DNA from: Pseudomonadales bacterium | Lineage (GTDB): Bacteria > Pseudomonadota > Gammaproteobacteria > Pseudomonadales > Pseudohongiellaceae | Direction: 5' to 3' | Assembly (NCBI GenBank): GCA_028281635.1 | Contig: JANQJM010000062.1 | Location: forward strand, 1 to 51,072 | Length of the DNA stretch: 51,072 nucleotides | Part shown: positions 6,933 through 15,577 of the stretch, in pieces | Position numbering within the stretch: position 1 is the stretch's first letter | How the letters are laid out: every line of letters begins with the position of its first letter | Notes under the pieces: model-generated | Seen by the model: the letters and a program-made list of their open reading frames with translations, nothing else | Databases searched by the model: none | What the model was told of the DNA's origin: nothing | Position numbers and translations under genes: made by a program

Positions 6933-7808
6933 TCAGTTAGGCCGGAACAACAGTACGTCACATTCCAGACTATCCAATACCCGTTCTGCAGTGTTGCCCA
7001 GCAAAAACTCGTCCAGTCGTGAGCGTGACATCGCCCCCATGACCACCAGGTTGATACCAAGTTGCTCAACCGCTTCCGGTAGAGATTTCACGATTTCGTC
7101 CGAAGACCAATGGCAATGACTCTCTTCAATAGCATTGGACTCTGCCAGTTTATGCAATAAATCAACGTCTAATTGCACATCGTGTACTAAAGCGTAGACG
7201 CCTGAAAGCGGCGGCACCCAGTTAGAGTGAAACAGGTGTACCTCACCCTCAGCCAGTGTTGCCAAATATTTCGATTCAGCAATAAGTTTGTTATCCAGGG
7301 AGGCCGGTTTGTCATGGACGTGATAAGGATCTACAGCAGTAAGAATCTTTGGATGAGATTGCCATGGCTCGGTCTTCACAAGCATTAATGGAGCAGCGCA
7401 GTGCCTGATCAACTCCCAATCGGAATTCGACAACAGTAATCGGGCCACCTTATTGTGGTGACGTGTGGCCTTGATCACCAGGGAAGGATTGCTACTTTTG
7501 ATGCGCGAGATGATTTCATTGTGTGGCGGATTACCCCAGGCTGTTGTGCAACTGACTTCCAGGCCCTGGTCTCGAAGTGGCTCGGCGATATTTTCAAGCT
7601 CGGTCAATCTGCGCTCGCCATGTTGCTGCCTTAACTCTTTAGCCTGCATTGGATCGAAATAAAAACCATCATCCAAGTAGGGAGAATGGTCTGCCAAAAT
7701 CAACTCCAGCCGGCAATCGGCCAACTTGGCCAGATCCGTTGCCCGAGCCAGAGCCGGCTGCTCTTCGCTGTCAGGCTCTATAACGACGAGTATGTGTTGT
7801 AGATTCAA
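6933..7808 (-). CDS. Tandem-domain universal stress protein (UspE-like)
   Basis: This 291-residue protein has two UspA folds and is the third tandem Usp in the island. The first domain shows I-L-V-V-I-E-P-D and the I-K-A-T-R-H-H-N region. The second shows V-V-M-G-A-M-S-R-S-R...L-G-N-T-A-E-R-V-L. It starts at a TTG (7808), with GGAGG six bases upstream making that choice firm. A lower-scoring Anr-like site at 7873-7886, with TACACT at 7846-7851 as a -10, lies upstream. It is divergent from the FNR/Anr gene, so regulator and target share a 236-base control region. Confidence 0.92.
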   Translation of the reverse strand: MNLQHILVVIEPDSEEQPALARATDLAKLADCRLELILADHSPYLDDGFYFDPMQAKELRQQHGERRLTELENIAEPLRDQGLEVSCTTAWGNPPHNEIISRIKSSNPSLVIKATRHHNKVARLLLSNSDWELIRHCAAPLMLVKTEPWQSHPKILTAVDPYHVHDKPASLDNKLIAESKYLATLAEGEVHLFHSNWVPPLSGVYALVHDVQLDVDLLHKLAESNAIEESHCHWSSDEIVKSLPEAVEQLGINLVVMGAMSRSRLDEFLLGNTAERVLDSLECDVLLFRPN

Positions 7809-7872
7809 GCGGCACCTCCAATGAGCTCACCTTTTCCCGATGCTCAGTGTATGTTTCAGCAGCGGCGATCCC

Positions 7873-7886
7873 TTATTCTAGATCAA
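7873..7886 (-). promoter_or_regulatory. Imperfect FNR/Anr-type site between usp and anr-like gene
   Basis: Read leftward the sequence is TTGAT-CTAG-AATAA: one perfect half-site, with two mismatches in the other. Its centre at 7879.5 predicts a start near 7838. TACACT at 7846-7851 fits the -10, and GGAGG follows in a 30-base leader. The spacing to the -10 agrees within one base with the three better sites in this window, which raises its credibility. Confidence 0.45.
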
Positions 7887-8044
7887 TAATCACTAAGTTG
7901 CTGTTTTAAAGATTGATTTCGACTCTTATGGCACAGTGTTACATCTTGTGACTAAGACAAATTCTGTAGCTTTTACAAGCTTTCCCAAATTGTGCGCAGG
8001 CCCAAATAATGTCAAACTAACCGCCCCTGTTTGAGGTAAATAGC

Positions 8045-8845
8045 ATGAACACACAGAATATCCAGGGCAAGGATTCCATGCTGGACGAATTGTCTCTTAC
8101 CATACGAAATGATTCAGGGACACAAAAGCTCTGCCCGCATAATTCCAATATCTCCTGCGCCAGCTGCCGGTTGAACGAGCTGTGCCTGCCTATCGCGCTG
8201 AACAAGACAGAAATCCATCAACTGGATGAGATAGTAGAACGCAATCGTCCCCTAAAGAAGGGCGACCATCTGTATAGACAGAATGATGAGTTTCGTTCGG
8301 TTTTCGCGGTGCGCTCAGGGAGCTTCAAATCCTATGTCTTAAGCGATACTGGACAAGGAAGAGTGACAGGCTTTTATCTTCCAGGCGAAATCATTGGCAT
8401 GGATGGTATTGCCAGCAAACATTATTCGAATTCAACACAGTCTCTGGAACACTCTTCTATATGTGAAATTCCTTTTTCACAATTGGAAAAGTTAAGTCAT
8501 CAACTACCCAATCTGCAGCACCACTTTTTCGCCATCATGGGTAACGAGATCGCGAAAGATCAACAAATCCACACTTTGCTGAGCAGCTACAGCGCTGAAG
8601 AACGGACCGCTTCCTTTTTGTTAGGCTTATCTTCCCGCTATGCCCGGGTATCGCTCTCACCCACACGCTTTCTGCTGCCAATGACTCGCAGTGACATCGG
8701 AGAGTATTTAGGGCTTACCGTGGAAACCGTCAGTCGGATTTTTACTGCACTGCAGAAGAAAGGGCTGATTGAAGTAAACAATCGAGAGATAGAATTAACT
8801 GATCTGGAAGCCTTGCGGGCCATCGTTGGCGTCGAAACATGCTAG
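8045..8845 (+). CDS. FNR/Anr-type oxygen-sensing transcriptional regulator
   Basis: This 266-residue protein belongs to the CRP/FNR superfamily. Cysteines 38, 41 and 47 reproduce the FNR C-x2-C-x5-C cluster ligands, and Cys140 lies 93 residues after Cys47, the same spacing as Cys29 to Cys122 in E. coli FNR. An oxygen-labile [4Fe-4S] cluster is therefore expected. A cyclic-nucleotide-like beta roll (about 57-150), a dimer helix and a C-terminal helix-turn-helix follow. The recognition helix V-E-T-V-S-R keeps the Glu, Ser and Arg that read TTGAT/C half-sites. GAGGT lies seven bases before the ATG. It is the likely reader of the palindromes at 178, 4128, 6391 and 7873. Confidence 0.95.
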   Translation: MNTQNIQGKDSMLDELSLTIRNDSGTQKLCPHNSNISCASCRLNELCLPIALNKTEIHQLDEIVERNRPLKKGDHLYRQNDEFRSVFAVRSGSFKSYVLSDTGQGRVTGFYLPGEIIGMDGIASKHYSNSTQSLEHSSICEIPFSQLEKLSHQLPNLQHHFFAIMGNEIAKDQQIHTLLSSYSAEERTASFLLGLSSRYARVSLSPTRFLLPMTRSDIGEYLGLTVETVSRIFTALQKKGLIEVNNREIELTDLEALRAIVGVETC

Positions 8846-8897
8846 GCAACTAGCTGCTGCGTTAACGTAAAGATACTGCTAATCCTGCAACTCACTG

Positions 8898-9788
8898 CTA
8901 GTTTCCACGCAACAGATTGCCTGGCGAATACTGGTCGGTCAGCTCTCGTCTGCTCATGTCCCAGTCTACTCGGGTTGAAAGACGTCGCGGATAGTCGTTA
9001 AGCGGCACATCATATTTGCGTAATTGATCGCTAAGCTCCATCGCTCGACTCACCAGTTCTCCCCGGGGTGGCAGAGGCTGTAGTTGAGCAATGATGATGC
9101 GATTGCCAGAAGACGGCAGTTTGAAATTGAAGAACTCACCAAACGCACGTTGGTAAGTGACTGATTCGTGATCATACAGTCGACTGGTTGAGAAAGTATT
9201 GGCCACTAATACCGAATCGTCTGTCATGATTGCACGCACTTCCTCGAGAAACTCGCGAGTCAGCATATGCTCTGGAATGTAGTCGCCACTAAACGCATCC
9301 AGCACAACGTAGTCATAAGTTTCCCCTCTCAGACCTGCACGCTTGATAAACGGCCTGCCATCATCAACAAAAACCCGCATATTGCTGGTTTCTTCGAAGA
9401 AGAAAAACTCCTTCGCCACACTCACCACAGCCTCATCGATTTCTACAATGTCGATAGTCGCTCCAGGGAAGAGGTCGGTAAATGTCAACGGAATGGAACC
9501 ACCACCCAGACCGATGACGAGAATACGCTGGGGATCTGGATTCAGTAACAGACCAGCAAAGCTCATGCGCGTATAGTCAAATACCAATCGGTCGCGTTCG
9601 TTAATCATCACGCAAGTCTGATTACGGTCGCCGCGATGCACATTGAACAGTAAGCAACGACGCTCGCCTACCTGGGTAACAGTGATGTCCCGATACTTGG
9701 ATCGCTCTTCATGGATCGTTTCTGCGTGTACACTGCCAAACAGCAATAGCGCGGAAATTAAAACCCCATGATTCACCAGCTTACGCAC
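8898..9788 (-). CDS. Spermidine synthase-like protein with N-terminal signal sequence
   Basis: This 296-residue protein carries a SpeE-type Rossmann methyltransferase/aminopropyltransferase domain. Visible are G-L-G-G-G-S-I-P (about 83-90), the acidic strand end V-E-I-D-E, D-D-G-R and the D-A-F-S-G segment typical of the fused-MFS spermidine-synthase-like family. Residues 1-22 form a signal-like segment ending V-H-A before E-T, so the catalytic domain may be exported or membrane-tethered, which is odd for an enzyme using decarboxylated SAM. Its start overlaps the stop of the upstream membrane gene by 8 bases. The pair looks like a split form of the usual single-chain protein. Polyamine synthesis itself is unproven. 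Confidence 0.8.
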   Translation of the reverse strand: MRKLVNHGVLISALLLFGSVHAETIHEERSKYRDITVTQVGERRCLLFNVHRGDRNQTCVMINERDRLVFDYTRMSFAGLLLNPDPQRILVIGLGGGSIPLTFTDLFPGATIDIVEIDEAVVSVAKEFFFFEETSNMRVFVDDGRPFIKRAGLRGETYDYVVLDAFSGDYIPEHMLTREFLEEVRAIMTDDSVLVANTFSTSRLYDHESVTYQRAFGEFFNFKLPSSGNRIIIAQLQPLPPRGELVSRAMELSDQLRKYDVPLNDYPRRLSTRVDWDMSRRELTDQYSPGNLLRGN

Positions 9789-10440
9789 TTTTTGGATGCC
9801 TCTGTGTCGACTTGACTGAGGCTGAATTCGCCACGTAGTGAGCCAATAGTATCAAACACCCGGCCAGAATTAGCACGGCGACTGTTCCCAACAGAATCTG
9901 ATTCACTTCAAACCACAATACGAAATAGAAACTCGTGCCCAGGGTTCCAACAGCACTGCCCAGGGTCGAAATGAAATACAGCAAACCAGCCATATGACCG
10001 CTATGCTCCTGTCGTTCCACCATCAATCGCACCGCATAGGGAGAAATCATGCCGAGAATGCTGGTGGGAATGAAAAACAGAAAAATCGCGGCAAACAATG
10101 AACCGTAACGTGGATCTTCAATGGCCAGAAAGATTGGCCGCATTATGGGATCGGCGAACAGAATAACTGGCAGGGAAAACACACCTGCCGCGATGAAGAA
10201 GATGGCAAACGTGACAGCGCTGGGATTGCGAGTTGATAGACGTCCACCAAACAGATAGCCGAGCGCTAGCGCCAACATAAAGATAGTGATGATGCTGCCC
10301 CATACAGATAGGCTGCCGCCAAAATAAGGCGACAGAATACGAGCACCAAGCATTTCAATTGTCATGATGCAGAAGCCACTGATAAACGCCATACTGGCGA
10401 TTACCGTGCGAGGGATAGCTTTTGTTTTGACCTTACTCAA
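9781..10440 (-). CDS. Six-helix membrane partner of spermidine synthase-like protein
   Basis: This 219-residue protein is almost entirely hydrophobic, with about six membrane helices (near 15-38, 45-65, 76-98, 110-133, 147-172 and 178-200). The first carries S-G-F-C-I-M-T-I-E-M-L-G-A-R, the signature of the membrane half of fused MFS/spermidine synthase proteins. It starts at a TTG at 10440 with GGAG five bases upstream. Its 3' end overlaps the next gene by 8 bases, implying translational coupling and a two-subunit complex. What it transports or binds is unknown. Confidence 0.82.
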   Translation of the reverse strand: MSKVKTKAIPRTVIASMAFISGFCIMTIEMLGARILSPYFGGSLSVWGSIITIFMLALALGYLFGGRLSTRNPSAVTFAIFFIAAGVFSLPVILFADPIMRPIFLAIEDPRYGSLFAAIFLFFIPTSILGMISPYAVRLMVERQEHSGHMAGLLYFISTLGSAVGTLGTSFYFVLWFEVNQILLGTVAVLILAGCLILLAHYVANSASVKSTQRHPKSA

Positions 10441-10555
10441 ACCCGCTCCAGTAAATCAGGTATTAAGGGACAGTGCGCTAAATTAACACCTGCACTCACA
10501 GATTTGAATGGACTTTTGGGCCGGTTCAGGGGAACCCGCGTGGAAACCAGACGAA

Positions 10556-11353
10556 TCAGTCCTGGCGCGCGCCGAGGTGACGCCCTCCATCCAGGGCAAT
10601 GACCTGACCGGTCATATATCTCGTTGCGGGAGAAGCAAGATATAGCGCAAGTCCAGCCATGTCCTGTGGGTTGCCAATTCGTCCCATTGGGTTTTCGGCT
10701 TCGATCTTGTCGCGATACTGGGTCAGCATAAAATCCATCATCTTGCTCTCAAAGGGACCGGGCGCGATTGCATTTACCGTCAACCCTTTAGGGGCTAAGC
10801 GCACGGCGAGATTTTTGGTCAGGAAGTGCACCGCTGCTTTGCTGGCACCGTAGGCAAAATTATCGGTAGTTGAAACACGCAAGCCGTCGATAGAACCAAT
10901 ATTGATAACCCTGGACGGTTCGTCAGGGCTTGCGTCTTTAGTGAGCAGCGGCAGTAAATCCCTGGTTAGGGTGAATATGGCTTTTACATTGATGTCCATG
11001 ACCTTGTCATAGCCTTCATCAGGATATTCCTCAAAAGGTGCACCCCAGGCGGCACCAGCGTTATTGACCAGAATATCCAATTTCGATTCCTGCTCCTTAA
11101 CCTTCTCAATGAACGCTGAGCGACCTTCAGCCGTAGAGAGGTCTGCTGGAAAGGCAATACATTCACCTTTTTGCCCTAACTCGGCTGCCGTTTCCTGGCA
11201 AGCCTCCGCCTTACGCGCCGTGATATAGGTTTTAACACCATTTTCCACAAAGCCTTCTGCAATCATGCGACCAATGCCGCGAGAACCGCCGGTCACGATT
11301 GCGACTTTGCCAGATACGTCGAAAAGTTCAGCGATACTCAATGACACACTCAT
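10556..11353 (-). CDS. SDR-family oxidoreductase
   Basis: This 265-residue classical short-chain dehydrogenase has the cofactor motif T-G-G-S-R-G-I-G at about 20-27, N-N-A-G-A at about 96, the catalytic Ser in I-N-I-G-S, and Y-G-A-S-K (Tyr-x3-Lys) near 172. The C-terminal G-Q-V-I-A-L-D-G-G is conserved. The R-K after the second strand favours NADP(H). It is the last gene of the leftward acyl-CoA operon starting at 15577, 15 bases after the kinase-like gene, so it probably acts on a hydroxyacyl- or ketoacyl-CoA intermediate. The real substrate is unknown. Confidence 0.9.
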   Translation of the reverse strand: MSVSLSIAELFDVSGKVAIVTGGSRGIGRMIAEGFVENGVKTYITARKAEACQETAAELGQKGECIAFPADLSTAEGRSAFIEKVKEQESKLDILVNNAGAAWGAPFEEYPDEGYDKVMDINVKAIFTLTRDLLPLLTKDASPDEPSRVINIGSIDGLRVSTTDNFAYGASKAAVHFLTKNLAVRLAPKGLTVNAIAPGPFESKMMDFMLTQYRDKIEAENPMGRIGNPQDMAGLALYLASPATRYMTGQVIALDGGRHLGARQD

Positions 11354-11368
11354 CTCCTACTCTTTGTC

Positions 11369-12448
11369 CTATTCCGTGATCTCGCCGCGGATAATCATTT
11401 CGCACATCTGTTGCAACACGAAAGCCTTCTTTAAAAATCCAGCAAAGCGCTCATCTTTGGTGTGTCCATGGTAATACCGATAATAAATCTGTTGACCGAT
11501 TACACAGAGCCGAAACAAACCAAAACAGAAATAGAAAGGGAAGTGATCTACCGACAGTCCTGTTCTCTCCTGAAACCGTTGAATAATCTCACCACGGGTA
11601 GGAGCACCTTCAATGTCCGAGGGCATGGTTCGAGACTCACGGAAAAAATCTGGATCGGTTGTTTGTACCCAATACCCTAGCGTGCATCCCAAATCCATCA
11701 ATGGATCTCCCACCGTGGCCATCTCCCAATCCAATACGCCGATGACTTGCAACGGATTTTCGACACTGAAAATCACGTTATCGAGTTTATAATCATTGTG
11801 AATGACGCTGGCCTTACCACTTTCTTCAGGCATATGATCATGCAGCCACTGCATGGTTGCATCCACATTTACCGTATCGGGCGTATGAGCATCCTTCCAA
11901 CGCCGACTCCAACCATCGACCTGCCGTTGCACATAACCAACAGGCTTGCCAAAGTTATCCAGACCTGCCTCGACCAAATCGACCGAATGTAACTCACCTA
12001 ATACATCAAAGAAGTTAAACAGCTGCTGCCTGATCTGCTCCGTCGATAAGCCTAATTCCGTTGGATATTCTCTGCGTATCACCAACCCCTCGATGTAATT
12101 CATCAGATAGAAATCACATCCGATAACATCGTGATCTTCACAGAAATGAATTGGCACGGGACCATAGGAGTACACATCCTTAAGTGCCGATAGCACGCGA
12201 TACTCCCGTGACATATCGTGAGCAGATTTCACCTTGCTGCCAAACGGCGGACGTCTCAACACCCAGGACTCATCCCCACCTTCCAATAAATAAGTCAGAT
12301 TGGAATGACCTCCAGGGAACTGTTTCAAGCGGAGGTCGGCGGCTTTGCTGCCAAGGATAGGTTCGAGATAACTTTTCAATCGGTCGACATCCAGTTCTTC
12401 CCCTGCCCTGATGTCACCGGCTCTATCGACTAATTCTTCTTTTTCCAC
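11369..12448 (-). CDS. APH-family phosphotransferase linked to acyl-CoA dehydrogenases
   Basis: This 359-residue kinase-fold protein of the aminoglycoside phosphotransferase/choline kinase family has a catalytic loop I-H-N-D-Y-K-L-D-N (Brenner H-x-D-x4-N) near 222 and the metal-binding L-D-W-E-M-A-T-V-G-D-P near 245. The N-terminal G-G-H-S-N-L-T-Y-L resembles the nucleotide loop. Proteins of this type are commonly fused to or next to ACAD10/11-like acyl-CoA dehydrogenases, where they phosphorylate hydroxyacyl groups such as 4-hydroxyacyl-CoAs before elimination. The neighbourhood here fits that role, though antibiotic resistance is not indicated. It starts at a GTG, 11 bases after the phosphatase stop. 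Confidence 0.88.
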   Translation of the reverse strand: MEKEELVDRAGDIRAGEELDVDRLKSYLEPILGSKAADLRLKQFPGGHSNLTYLLEGGDESWVLRRPPFGSKVKSAHDMSREYRVLSALKDVYSYGPVPIHFCEDHDVIGCDFYLMNYIEGLVIRREYPTELGLSTEQIRQQLFNFFDVLGELHSVDLVEAGLDNFGKPVGYVQRQVDGWSRRWKDAHTPDTVNVDATMQWLHDHMPEESGKASVIHNDYKLDNVIFSVENPLQVIGVLDWEMATVGDPLMDLGCTLGYWVQTTDPDFFRESRTMPSDIEGAPTRGEIIQRFQERTGLSVDHFPFYFCFGLFRLCVIGQQIYYRYYHGHTKDERFAGFLKKAFVLQQMCEMIIRGEITE

Positions 12449-12459
12449 GACTGTCCATA

Positions 12460-13170
12460 CTAACGATAGGTAATGAGGTGTTGAAATTCACTCTGCTCCA
12501 GATGCGGCAAACTATTGAACTGAGTCAGCGATACTCTGCCACCACCATAGCGAATTTTCGTCACTGAGCTGTTGTGAACCATCCAGTTGGTCGCAATGAC
12601 TTGTGGATCAGGGAAATCTAGCACACGTTGCAGGGCCATAGCGATAACACCTCCAGAGGTGGATATCAGGACACGACTACCACCCTTGTGTTGTGACATA
12701 AGGGCATCGAGTGCCTCATGTACGCGAATCCGGAAATCTTCAAAACGCTCGAATCCCTGATCATCGGCATTGGGCTGCAATTCATCAGTGATCCATTTTG
12801 CCGTAGCTGCCTCAAACACTTGTTGGAATAGACGAGGATCTTTGATTGGCCATATTACATCAGCCCCAAAGTCTTCCGTCACAGCATGATCCCGCAGATA
12901 AATTTTGATGAGTGGATCGCCGTTGTATTCGTTTAGTGCTGGAACCTGCTCTGGAGACGTCAGTGGTGTTTTTGCCAATGACAAAAGTTCCCTGGCGGTT
13001 TCCTGCTGCCGCAGTAAAGAGCCGCTGACGATATGATCGAATTCCGCGCCCATAGCCGACCAGTGTTTGGCAAGCAGGCGCACTTGCTCGATACCGAGCT
13101 CACTGAGTTTGTCATAGGACGCGGAGCCAAACGAAGCCTGACCATGGCGCACGAAGACAAGTTCGCTCAT
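12460..13170 (-). CDS. Histidine phosphatase (phosphoglycerate mutase-like)
   Basis: This 236-residue member of the histidine phosphatase superfamily has the phospho-acceptor motif F-V-R-H-G-Q-A near residues 6-12, a second arginine in G-S-L-L-R-Q-Q-E-T-A, the acidic E-Y-N-G-D region, and the second catalytic His replaced in context by S-T-S-G-G-V around 168, where S-H-G-G is usual. The loss of that histidine would lower or change activity. It lies 24 bases downstream of an acyl-CoA dehydrogenase and 11 bases before the kinase-like gene, suggesting a phosphate-linked step within the same acyl-CoA pathway. Confidence 0.85.
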   Translation of the reverse strand: MSELVFVRHGQASFGSASYDKLSELGIEQVRLLAKHWSAMGAEFDHIVSGSLLRQQETARELLSLAKTPLTSPEQVPALNEYNGDPLIKIYLRDHAVTEDFGADVIWPIKDPRLFQQVFEAATAKWITDELQPNADDQGFERFEDFRIRVHEALDALMSQHKGGSRVLISTSGGVIAMALQRVLDFPDPQVIATNWMVHNSSVTKIRYGGGRVSLTQFNSLPHLEQSEFQHLITYR

Positions 13171-13194
13171 AGGATAATAGGATTAAATCTTCGT

Positions 13195-14328
13195 TCAGAG
13201 GGAAGCGTATCGCTCGGTATGGAACTCACCATCCCCGAACTGAATATCGAGCGCAGTGACTCGCTTAAAGAGATGGCCAACATCCAGCTCCTCGGTCATG
13301 CCGATACCACCATGAATCTGAATCGCTTCCTGACCGACAGCTTTGATAGCTTTTCCGACTCGACTCTTCGCAGCCGAGACGGCTCTGGTCTTTTCTATTC
13401 CTTCGTCCTGGCTGTCCAGGCTCATGGCCGCCATCATGACAATGGATTTGGCTAACTGACACTCGATAAACATATCTGCCATACGATGTTGCAAGGCCTG
13501 GAACGTCGCAATTGGCGTACCAAATTGCTTTCGCGTTTTTGTGTACTCCACCGTCTTTTGCAGCAGCGATTCCAAAGCCCCAACGGTTTCTGCACACACA
13601 CCAACTGTAGCTTTATCGGTTGCAGCTTGCAGCGCATCAGCAGCTTGCCCGGTACCACCCAGACGAGTGCTGGTATCTACTTTGACCTGATCGAATTCAA
13701 CCAGCGAAGCTCGTTTACCATCGACAGTCGGGAAACTGCGCCGGGATACGCCAGCAGCATCAGCTTCCACCAGAAAGGCCGAAAGCCCATCCCGATCCAG
13801 GCTTTCCCCTGACTCACGCGCAATCACAATAAATTTATCGGCAGCCTCGCCATTCAATACCCCAATTTTCTTGCCGGTGAGCGTGATGGCATCGCCCTCG
13901 ACAACCGCCGTGGTCTCAACGTTAAACGGATTAAATCGCGACTGCGGCTCAATGTAAGCCAGCGCCAACTGCACTTCACCTGCAATAATGCTGTTGACCA
14001 GTGCTTCCTTTTGCTCTCCATTCGCCAGCTCTGCAATCAGAGTGCCACAAAGCACAGCGGTGGAGGTATAAGGCTCCACCAGATTAGCCTTACCAAACTC
14101 TTCCATCATCACAATGAGATCTACAGCGGAACCACCTAAGCCACCGTCGTCCTCTGTAAACGGCACGGCTAACCAGCCCAACTCTGCAAACAATTGCCAG
14201 AACTCTTTGCTATACCCCTCTTCACTGGCAACGATGCTGTTGCGGGTATCGAAGTCATAACTCTTCTGAACAAATTTTTGCACCTGATCCTGCAACATCT
14301 GTTGCACTTCGGTATAAGAAAAATCCAC
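13195..14328 (-). CDS. Acyl-CoA dehydrogenase, subunit A
   Basis: This 377-residue flavoprotein oxidises an acyl-CoA to the 2-enoyl-CoA and passes electrons to ETF. N-terminal helical domain (1-120), middle beta domain (120-215) and C-terminal helical domain (220-377) are recognisable. R-K-Q-F-G-T-P-I and Q-I-H-G-G-I-G-M-T-E-E are the FAD and substrate-region motifs. It starts at a GTG at 14328 with GAGGT five bases upstream. A second, different acyl-CoA dehydrogenase lies 49 bases upstream; such adjacent pairs often form alpha2-beta2 enzymes acting on bulky or steroid-type acyl-CoAs. Confidence 0.93.
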   Translation of the reverse strand: MDFSYTEVQQMLQDQVQKFVQKSYDFDTRNSIVASEEGYSKEFWQLFAELGWLAVPFTEDDGGLGGSAVDLIVMMEEFGKANLVEPYTSTAVLCGTLIAELANGEQKEALVNSIIAGEVQLALAYIEPQSRFNPFNVETTAVVEGDAITLTGKKIGVLNGEAADKFIVIARESGESLDRDGLSAFLVEADAAGVSRRSFPTVDGKRASLVEFDQVKVDTSTRLGGTGQAADALQAATDKATVGVCAETVGALESLLQKTVEYTKTRKQFGTPIATFQALQHRMADMFIECQLAKSIVMMAAMSLDSQDEGIEKTRAVSAAKSRVGKAIKAVGQEAIQIHGGIGMTEELDVGHLFKRVTALDIQFGDGEFHTERYASL

Positions 14329-14377
14329 GATCTACCTCGGTATACTCTGAATACTTTTTGAACGCCTGGCTAAGGAC

Positions 14378-15577
14378 TTATAGGCCCAATACAGCTTTAC
14401 AAATGATGTTGCGCTGAATTTCGTTGGACCCACCAAAGATACTTAGTTTGCGATTGTTAAAATAGGTTAATGCTGAAGCCGCTGTAGTCCCTGGCCCTAC
14501 CGGCTCCCCATCGAAATCGTCTTCGAACTGGTCAGGTACGTAAGGCAAAGCGTTATAGCCTGCCAATTCCAGAAACAGCTCATCGATTTTTTGTGCCAGT
14601 TCTGTCCCTACAATCTTGAGAATTGAAGATTCCGGACCTGGTGCCTTGCCCACACTCAATGAGGCGAGGGTTCTTAATTCTGAATACTCCAGTGCTTTCA
14701 ATTCGATCTCAGCTTCAGCGATGCGCTTTTTGAAGGAGGCATTTTCACTCATCGGCTTACCAAAACCATCTTGTGTGTTCGCAGCCAACTTCCGCAGCGC
14801 TTTCAGCTTGCGCTTACCACGCGGAACTCCAGAGATATTAGTGCGCTCATGGGTCAACAGGACCTTGGCATAAGTCCAGCCTTTGTTTTCTTCGCCAATC
14901 AGGTTTTCTGCCGGCACTTTGACATCATCGAAAAACACTTCATTGACTTCTGGGAATCCGTCAATCAACACGATGGGCTTAACACTGATGCCGGGAGTCT
15001 TCATGTCTATCAGGAGGAAGCTGATGCCTTCCTGCTTTTTCACTGTGTTGTCTGTGCGTACCAGACAGAAGATCCAATCGGCATATTGGCCGAGGGTATT
15101 CCAGGTTTTGGACCCGTTAACCACATAGTGATCCCCTTCCCTGACCGCTGAAGTCTTGAGCGAGGCCAGGTCGGAGCCCGCGTTAGGTTCCGAATAACCC
15201 TGGCACCACCACACATTGCTTTCCAATATGTCCGGCAAGAAGCGCTGCTTCTGCTCTTCAGAGCCATAGGTCATGATGACCGGGGCCACCATCTTCATAC
15301 CAAACGGAATCGGTTCAGGGGCGCCTATCAGACCCATTTCGGTAGCGAAGATATGACGCTGGGTAAGCGTCCATCCGGTGCCTCCGTGTTCTGCCGGCCA
15401 GCTTGGAGCAGCCCAACCTTTTTCGAACAAGATTTTTTGCCAGCGCACCATATCTTCTTTGCTGAGGCGAATACTGGCATCGACTTTGGCTTTAAGATCG
15501 GCAGGAAATTCTGTCTGCAGAAAGTGTCGGACTTCTTCTTGAAAGGCTAACTCTTCGGCTGTGAAATAGGCGTTCAC
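14378..15577 (-). CDS. Acyl-CoA dehydrogenase, subunit B
   Basis: This 399-residue acyl-CoA dehydrogenase is the first gene of the five-gene leftward operon. W-C-Q-G-Y-S-E-P-N-A-G-S-D-L-A-S-L is the conserved FAD-binding segment of the middle domain. V-N-G-S-K-T-W follows, and the C-terminal F-G-G-S-N-E-I-Q-R-N-I-I motif ends the catalytic domain. It differs strongly from its neighbour at 13195-14328, consistent with unlike subunits of one enzyme rather than a recent duplication. It starts at a GTG at 15577 with AAGGAG seven bases upstream. Confidence 0.94.
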   Translation of the reverse strand: MNAYFTAEELAFQEEVRHFLQTEFPADLKAKVDASIRLSKEDMVRWQKILFEKGWAAPSWPAEHGGTGWTLTQRHIFATEMGLIGAPEPIPFGMKMVAPVIMTYGSEEQKQRFLPDILESNVWWCQGYSEPNAGSDLASLKTSAVREGDHYVVNGSKTWNTLGQYADWIFCLVRTDNTVKKQEGISFLLIDMKTPGISVKPIVLIDGFPEVNEVFFDDVKVPAENLIGEENKGWTYAKVLLTHERTNISGVPRGKRKLKALRKLAANTQDGFGKPMSENASFKKRIAEAEIELKALEYSELRTLASLSVGKAPGPESSILKIVGTELAQKIDELFLELAGYNALPYVPDQFEDDFDGEPVGPGTTAASALTYFNNRKLSIFGGSNEIQRNIICKAVLGL

